A DNA stretch of 64,000 nucleotides from Bacteroidaceae bacterium (GTDB lineage Bacteria > Bacteroidota > Bacteroidia > Bacteroidales > Bacteroidaceae). The notes beneath the pieces are model-generated. The model ran no database searches. It was not told the DNA's origin and saw only the letters and a list, made by a program, of their open reading frames with translations. Location: contig JAFSAT010000014.1 in NCBI GenBank assembly GCA_017442185.1, positions 38,242 to 102,241 on the forward strand, written 5' to 3'. The translations under genes were made by a program, and so were the position numbers. This document shows, piece by piece, positions 59,809 to 64,000 of this stretch (positions are counted from its first letter, which is position 1; every line of letters starts with the position of its first letter).

Positions 59809-62277
59809 ATGAGAAAAATTTACCTAACCTTAACGATGCTTATCTTTTTCTTTGCAGTGCAGTTTGCGCATGCACAAGACGGAATAGCATTGAAATTTTT
59901 AAGAAGCGGCACCGACTCGCAGAGTGTTCAAGTGTCGGTGGCGGGTGTCGATGGAACGGTTGTCGATGGAGTCGGCGCAAGCATACAGTGTTCGCACGAC
60001 TTTAAAGCAACTGCCGGAAATGTAACCGAGGAGATTCTTTGTCCCAATGTGAATGGAAACTCCAACCCCACGATAGAAATATCAGTGTCTTTAGGCGGAC
60101 TTCCCGCGAACTTCTCGTTTAACACCATAGGTCTTGATATTCATGCACTGAATGGTGGTAACAGCTATCAGCAGAACAACGATAACAAAGTGCGCAAGTT
60201 TAATGTTGCTCTGAAGCAGGGTGCGACAAAGGATGCGCAGACTGATTTTGGCAGTCTAAGTGATATTGATGTTGCTGCCGGGATAGGAACAGCCGGCTCT
60301 GTACATCAATTATGGATGGTTGCAGGCGGTAAGGTTGCAGTTGACGATGGTGCACTCTTTCTGACACTTACAATAACCGCAGGTTCGCAAAATGATGGGT
60401 GCTTCTTCGGGCTTTCAGAGATTCAACTGACTACATCCGATAGTACTCCCGAACCCGAGCCTGAGCCTGAACCTGAGCCTGAACCTAATCCCGATGACTC
60501 GGAGGGGAAAATTTATAATATACAATGGAAAAATACAGGTACCAACTACATTACGGAGAATGAAGAGGGGCTTATGTATATAAGTGATTACGATGTCACA
60601 AAATATCAATTCTGGCAATTTATCCCAACGGGTAACGAGAATTGCTATTACATAAAAAATACTGCGACAGGGAATTACATGGGCAGTTGCAATCTCACTC
60701 CATCCTCCGCATCGCGTGTAACAACAACAACCAAGCCTGTTGAATATTATGTTGCACCTACAGCCGCAACAAGTGGCGAGATTGCCGGATGTTTCTATTT
60801 CAGTTCAACCGATTGCTCAAATTACAATGTCGAGAGCAAGGGGCCGCGTGCGCTCAACAAAGATGGTGCATCGAACTATGTGATTACATGGCAGGCAGGA
60901 ACGAGCAGGGTGGGCTCATATTGGAAGTTGATAGAGACCGAAGACCTGTATGAGATTCGTCCGTTTGAACCGAGTGCCACAATCGGCTCCATAGAGGCAA
61001 GCTATAATATACTTACAGTTTCGGGTAAATGTGTGGCACTTACCGACAATGGCCCGATACTATCCGATGTTGATATAATGGAAAGAAGCCAAGAGTGGTA
61101 TTTCGTAGGCTCCGGCGGGCGTGACGGATGGCAAATAGCCTCGGTAGAAAAGCCAGCAACGCTTATCGGTCTTTCCGACGGTGAATTGGCGGCAGCCGAA
61201 GGGCTGACAACCAAATGGGGGGTAAATGCAAGTAAAGAGGTTGCCGGATTCTTCTACTTTACCGATAAGGAGCAGGGAACGGTGCTGAAAATAGAGGGCG
61301 ACAGTCTGTTTAAATTCAGCCGCATGCGAAGCTTGTTCTCGCGTCAATCTCAAATATACAACAATCCCTGCGGACGTGCGGGCAGCAACTATCTTAAAAA
61401 TGCCACAATCACAGGGCGCGACGTATTACAGGTGCTTGCATATTCGGCAACAAGCAGGCCGGCAAATTGGCATGTGGTGTATGCTCACGGTAAGGCAATA
61501 GTGGCAACAGCTGCTTCATTCGATTTGAATCTTGAACTTGCATTTGATGCTGCTGAAGATCTTGTGGCAAGTGTATATTTCGATTGGAATGCTGATGGCG
61601 TATTTGAAACATCGCAGCAGCTTGCTGTTGATACAAGAGCATGTACGGCAAAGGTCGAGGTGCCAGCGTGGGCTTCGTCTAAGCAGGCTCGCATGCGTGT
61701 GCGTTTGAACATCAATGGACTTAACCTTGCCGAGGATGATGTTGAGGGTTATGTGTATGACTTTATGATTGCAACCACTGCGCAGCGCGATAATCGCATC
61801 GTAACGCTGTCTGTGAACGATGTTTTACGTGGCAGTGTCTCACTCTCGGCCGAAGGTGAAGAATTTGAATATGGCGTGGAACTCACTGCAACGGCAACAA
61901 CAAAAGGAAACAGCAATTTTGTGTGCTGGCGTCAGGGCTCTGCTGTTGTATCAACAGATGCTTCTTATACATTTAATGTGAATGGTGATGTAAGGCTCAC
62001 AGCCTACTTCTCACCGAACACCGAACAAGAGACCGGAATTTCGGCGATTGAACTTTCCGATGAGGATGCGGTTGTGGTTGAACAGCAAGGTTCATCGCTC
62101 GTGGTAACTGCCGACAGCGAAGTGTCGAGTGTCGACGTCTACACAGTGGGTGCTTCGCTTGCCGCACATGCCGACAGTGCCACAGTCTCCATTGCCCATC
62201 TCTCCGAGGGGATATATATCGTGCGTGTAACAACCACAGAAGGATACAGAAATATTAAGATTTACATAAATAACTAA
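59809..62277 (+). CDS. Secreted modular protein with GEVED-like and bacterial-repeat domains
   Basis: An 822-residue exported protein (signal peptide ending near VQFAHAQ). In order: a beta-sandwich resembling a cohesin-like fold (~25-210), a Pro-Glu repeat linker (PEPEPEPEPEPEPNP), a ricin-like or unknown beta region (~230-540), a GEVED-like domain (~575-665, YFDWNADGVFETSQQLAVD), an InlB B-repeat-like domain (~670-745, NFVCWRQGSAVVSTDASYTF) and a sorting-like tail (GISAIELSDEDAV ... LSEGIYIVRVTTTEGYRNIKIYI). It may bind carbohydrate or act with the sulfatase gene 29 bp downstream, with which it is probably cotranscribed. Confidence 0.8.
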   Translation: MRKIYLTLTMLIFFFAVQFAHAQDGIALKFLRSGTDSQSVQVSVAGVDGTVVDGVGASIQCSHDFKATAGNVTEEILCPNVNGNSNPTIEISVSLGGLPANFSFNTIGLDIHALNGGNSYQQNNDNKVRKFNVALKQGATKDAQTDFGSLSDIDVAAGIGTAGSVHQLWMVAGGKVAVDDGALFLTLTITAGSQNDGCFFGLSEIQLTTSDSTPEPEPEPEPEPEPNPDDSEGKIYNIQWKNTGTNYITENEEGLMYISDYDVTKYQFWQFIPTGNENCYYIKNTATGNYMGSCNLTPSSASRVTTTTKPVEYYVAPTAATSGEIAGCFYFSSTDCSNYNVESKGPRALNKDGASNYVITWQAGTSRVGSYWKLIETEDLYEIRPFEPSATIGSIEASYNILTVSGKCVALTDNGPILSDVDIMERSQEWYFVGSGGRDGWQIASVEKPATLIGLSDGELAAAEGLTTKWGVNASKEVAGFFYFTDKEQGTVLKIEGDSLFKFSRMRSLFSRQSQIYNNPCGRAGSNYLKNATITGRDVLQVLAYSATSRPANWHVVYAHGKAIVATAASFDLNLELAFDAAEDLVASVYFDWNADGVFETSQQLAVDTRACTAKVEVPAWASSKQARMRVRLNINGLNLAEDDVEGYVYDFMIATTAQRDNRIVTLSVNDVLRGSVSLSAEGEEFEYGVELTATATTKGNSNFVCWRQGSAVVSTDASYTFNVNGDVRLTAYFSPNTEQETGISAIELSDEDAVVVEQQGSSLVVTADSEVSSVDVYTVGASLAAHADSATVSIAHLSEGIYIVRVTTTEGYRNIKIYINN

Positions 62278-62306
62278 TATCATATACCACAAATAACAAT
62301 AAAAAT

Positions 62307-63821
62307 ATGGACAACAAATTGATTCTTTTCGGTTGTGGGCTTTTGGCATCTGCTGCAGTGCAGGCACAGGAGGCTCAACGTCCCAATATTATATATATAA
62401 TGTGTGACGACCTTGGTTATGCCGATGTCGGGTGTTACGGACAACAATACATAAGCACGCCCAATCTCGACCGTATGGCGGCCCAGGGTATGCGCTTCAC
62501 TCAGGCCTATGCAGGCAGCCCTGTGAGTGCACCATCGCGTGCAACATTTATGACAGGTCAGCACACAGGACACACAAAAGTGCGCGGAAACAAGGAACAT
62601 TGGCCAAACTCGGGTACAGTATACTATGGTGAGAATGCCGACTATAAGGTCGTAGGTCAAGAGCCCTACGATACAGCTCACATAATTCTGCCCGAAATAA
62701 TGAAAGATAACGGGTATACAACAGGAATGTTCGGCAAGTGGGCAGGAGGCTACGAAGGCTCTATTTCCACCCCCGATAAACGTGGTATTGATGAGTATTA
62801 TGGCTATATATGTCAATTTCAGGCACACTTATATTATCCGAATTTCATGAACAGCTACTCTCGCTCGGCAGGTGACAAAGGGGTGAAACGCGAGATTCTT
62901 GATGATAATATAAAACATGCAATGTATGGCGAGGATTACAAAAACAGAACTCAATATACCGCCGACTTGATACATCAAAGAGCAAAAGCGTGGCTCGAAA
63001 AACAGAGTGCAGATGAGCCATTCTTCGGAATTTTCACATACACGCTGCCTCATGCCGAGCTTGCGCAACCGCAAGACTCGATATTCAGGGCCTATCACGG
63101 CACATTCTGTACCGAGAAGACCTATGGCGGCGACCGTGGTTCTTGGTATAATCCCACCGACTGCGCACACGCACAGTTTGCTGCAATGGTAACACGCCTT
63201 GATGCTTATGTGGGCGAAATTCTCGACCTACTTGTTGCCAAAGGACTTGATAAGAATACATTGGTGATTTTTACCAGCGACAACGGACCGCATACCGAGG
63301 GTGGAGCCGATCCCAACTACTTCAATACCGAGAAATTGTTGCAGGGAACCAAGCGCTCTACTCACGAAGGAGGTATAAGAGTGCCCTTTATAGCATGGTG
63401 GCCCGGGCAGATTGAGGCCGGTAGTGTCAACGATCATCAGTTGGCTTTTTACGACCTTATGCCTACATTCTGCGAGGTTGCAGGTATCGAGAACTATGTC
63501 GAGCGTTACACCAATCCTCGCCTAAAGAATGATTATTTCGATGGTATCTCATTCGCTCCCACAATGTTGGGCAATGAGGGGCAGGTTAAGCACGATTTTC
63601 TGTATTGGGAATTTCACGAAACAAATATGATGGCTCTTCGCATGGGCGATTGGAAACTTGTGGTGCAGAATGGAGCATCGCGTCTTTATGATCTTGCGAC
63701 CGACCTACACGAGGATAAGAATCTGGCAACTAAGTATCCCGAGATTGTCTCTGAGATGAAGTCTGTCATCAAACGCGAGCATATAAACAGCTCGATGTTC
63801 CCGATAACTTTGCCAAATTAG
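62307..63821 (+). CDS. Secreted sulfatase (Ser-type formylglycine precursor)
   Basis: A 504-residue exported sulfatase (signal peptide ending near AAVQAQ). Metal ligands lie in IMCDDLGYADVGCYG. The modification site reads S74-A-P-S-R78 (SPVSAPSRATFMTGQ), the Ser version of C/S-x-P-x-R, which requires an anaerobic sulfatase-maturating radical SAM enzyme to make formylglycine. FTSDNGPHTEGG and HEGGIRVPFIAWWPG complete the fold. The substrate is probably a sulfated host glycan or mucin sugar. The maturase is not in the window. Confidence 0.93.
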   Translation: MDNKLILFGCGLLASAAVQAQEAQRPNIIYIMCDDLGYADVGCYGQQYISTPNLDRMAAQGMRFTQAYAGSPVSAPSRATFMTGQHTGHTKVRGNKEHWPNSGTVYYGENADYKVVGQEPYDTAHIILPEIMKDNGYTTGMFGKWAGGYEGSISTPDKRGIDEYYGYICQFQAHLYYPNFMNSYSRSAGDKGVKREILDDNIKHAMYGEDYKNRTQYTADLIHQRAKAWLEKQSADEPFFGIFTYTLPHAELAQPQDSIFRAYHGTFCTEKTYGGDRGSWYNPTDCAHAQFAAMVTRLDAYVGEILDLLVAKGLDKNTLVIFTSDNGPHTEGGADPNYFNTEKLLQGTKRSTHEGGIRVPFIAWWPGQIEAGSVNDHQLAFYDLMPTFCEVAGIENYVERYTNPRLKNDYFDGISFAPTMLGNEGQVKHDFLYWEFHETNMMALRMGDWKLVVQNGASRLYDLATDLHEDKNLATKYPEIVSEMKSVIKREHINSSMFPITLPN

Positions 63822-63860
63822 GATTTATTGTTTATTGATAAAAAATCCTCGGGTCGTTAT

Positions 63861-64000
63861 TGAAGTGACCCCAAAAAGTTGGACGGATTAATAAAAAGTT
63901 TATTGGTAGAGAGTTCGGTATTGTACCGGACTCTTTCCTTTTAACCGATATTTTATTCTTTTATTGTTGTAGTACTCAATATAGTCTTCCAAAGCCTTTA
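63861..64000 (-). mobile_element. End of an IS3-family (IS150-like) insertion sequence
   Basis: A terminal sequence TGAAGTGACCCCAAAAAGTTG starting at 63861 is typical of IS150-group ends. The transposase reading frame lies just inside it. The other end is beyond the window, so target-site duplication cannot be checked. Confidence 0.8.
63900..64000 (-). CDS. IS3-family transposase OrfB, C-terminal fragment
   Basis: The minus strand encodes ALEDYIEYYNNKRIKY, then RLKGKSPVQYRTLYQ and a stop at 63902-63900. This is the characteristic end of the rve-type integrase domain of IS3-family OrfB. The gene continues past the right edge, and nothing in the visible part suggests decay. Confidence 0.9.
   Translation of the reverse strand, partial: KALEDYIEYYNNKRIKYRLKGKSPVQYRTLYQ

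Noticed and set aside
60441..60498. Tandem GAGCC/TGAACC repeat as a phase-variation tract
   Set aside because: It encodes a Pro-Glu linker with a 6-bp period, so unit changes would stay in frame. It may vary in length but would not switch expression.

Overview
The window looks like a chromosome segment of a Bacteroidales bacterium (Bacteroides/Prevotella/Muribaculaceae-like; genus not decidable here). The clues are methylmalonyl-CoA mutase mutA/mutB, BspA-type leucine-rich-repeat and CotH surface proteins with C-terminal sorting-like tails, a PorE-like lipoprotein, DUF3575/OmpA-type envelope proteins, and promoters matching the Bacteroidetes -7 consensus TAnnTTTG. Recognisable Shine-Dalgarno sequences are scarce.

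Layout. 1-2984: end of recG, then a BspA-like protein and a 53-residue companion behind a leader holding two palindromic repeats. 3115-13237: a five-gene envelope operon of unknown function, including a 1101-residue multi-barrel protein with a recently duplicated, GC-richer segment. 13460-22349: mostly housekeeping genes (ndk, M23 peptidase, lytic transglycosylase, RlmL-like methyltransferase, purD, two membrane proteins, metal-binding lipoprotein and ABC ATPase). 22676-37087: CotH protein, glucosaminidase, cdd, low-Mr phosphatase, ruvC, PorE-like lipoprotein, topB and the mutAB operon.

37432-47785 is the accessory region and the most interesting part. A tyrosine-type DNA invertase gene is followed at once by a 189-bp segment bounded by perfect 22-bp inverted repeats. 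That segment holds a promoter box that now points away from the next operon. The operon encodes a DUF445 membrane protein, a 28-residue ORF, a dynamin-like GTPase, two related small GTPases, a coiled-coil protein with a C-terminal membrane anchor, an M48 metallopeptidase with a zinc ribbon, a glycine-rich hydrophobic protein and a lipoprotein. It is visibly AT-richer than its surroundings. I read it as a phase-variable GTPase/protease system, possibly for conflict or envelope stress, captured in the OFF orientation.

47866-64000: an unknown gene, secreted endonuclease I, M23 lipoprotein, tRNA-Leu(UAG), S41 protease, DUF3316-like protein and topoisomerase IV A operon, glyS, FKBP lipoprotein, DUF3467, a modular secreted protein, a Ser-type sulfatase and the end of an IS3-family element. 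Two dispersed intergenic repeat families are also present. One (three loci, four copies) carries a -7 promoter box aimed at rlmL-like, purD or parC.
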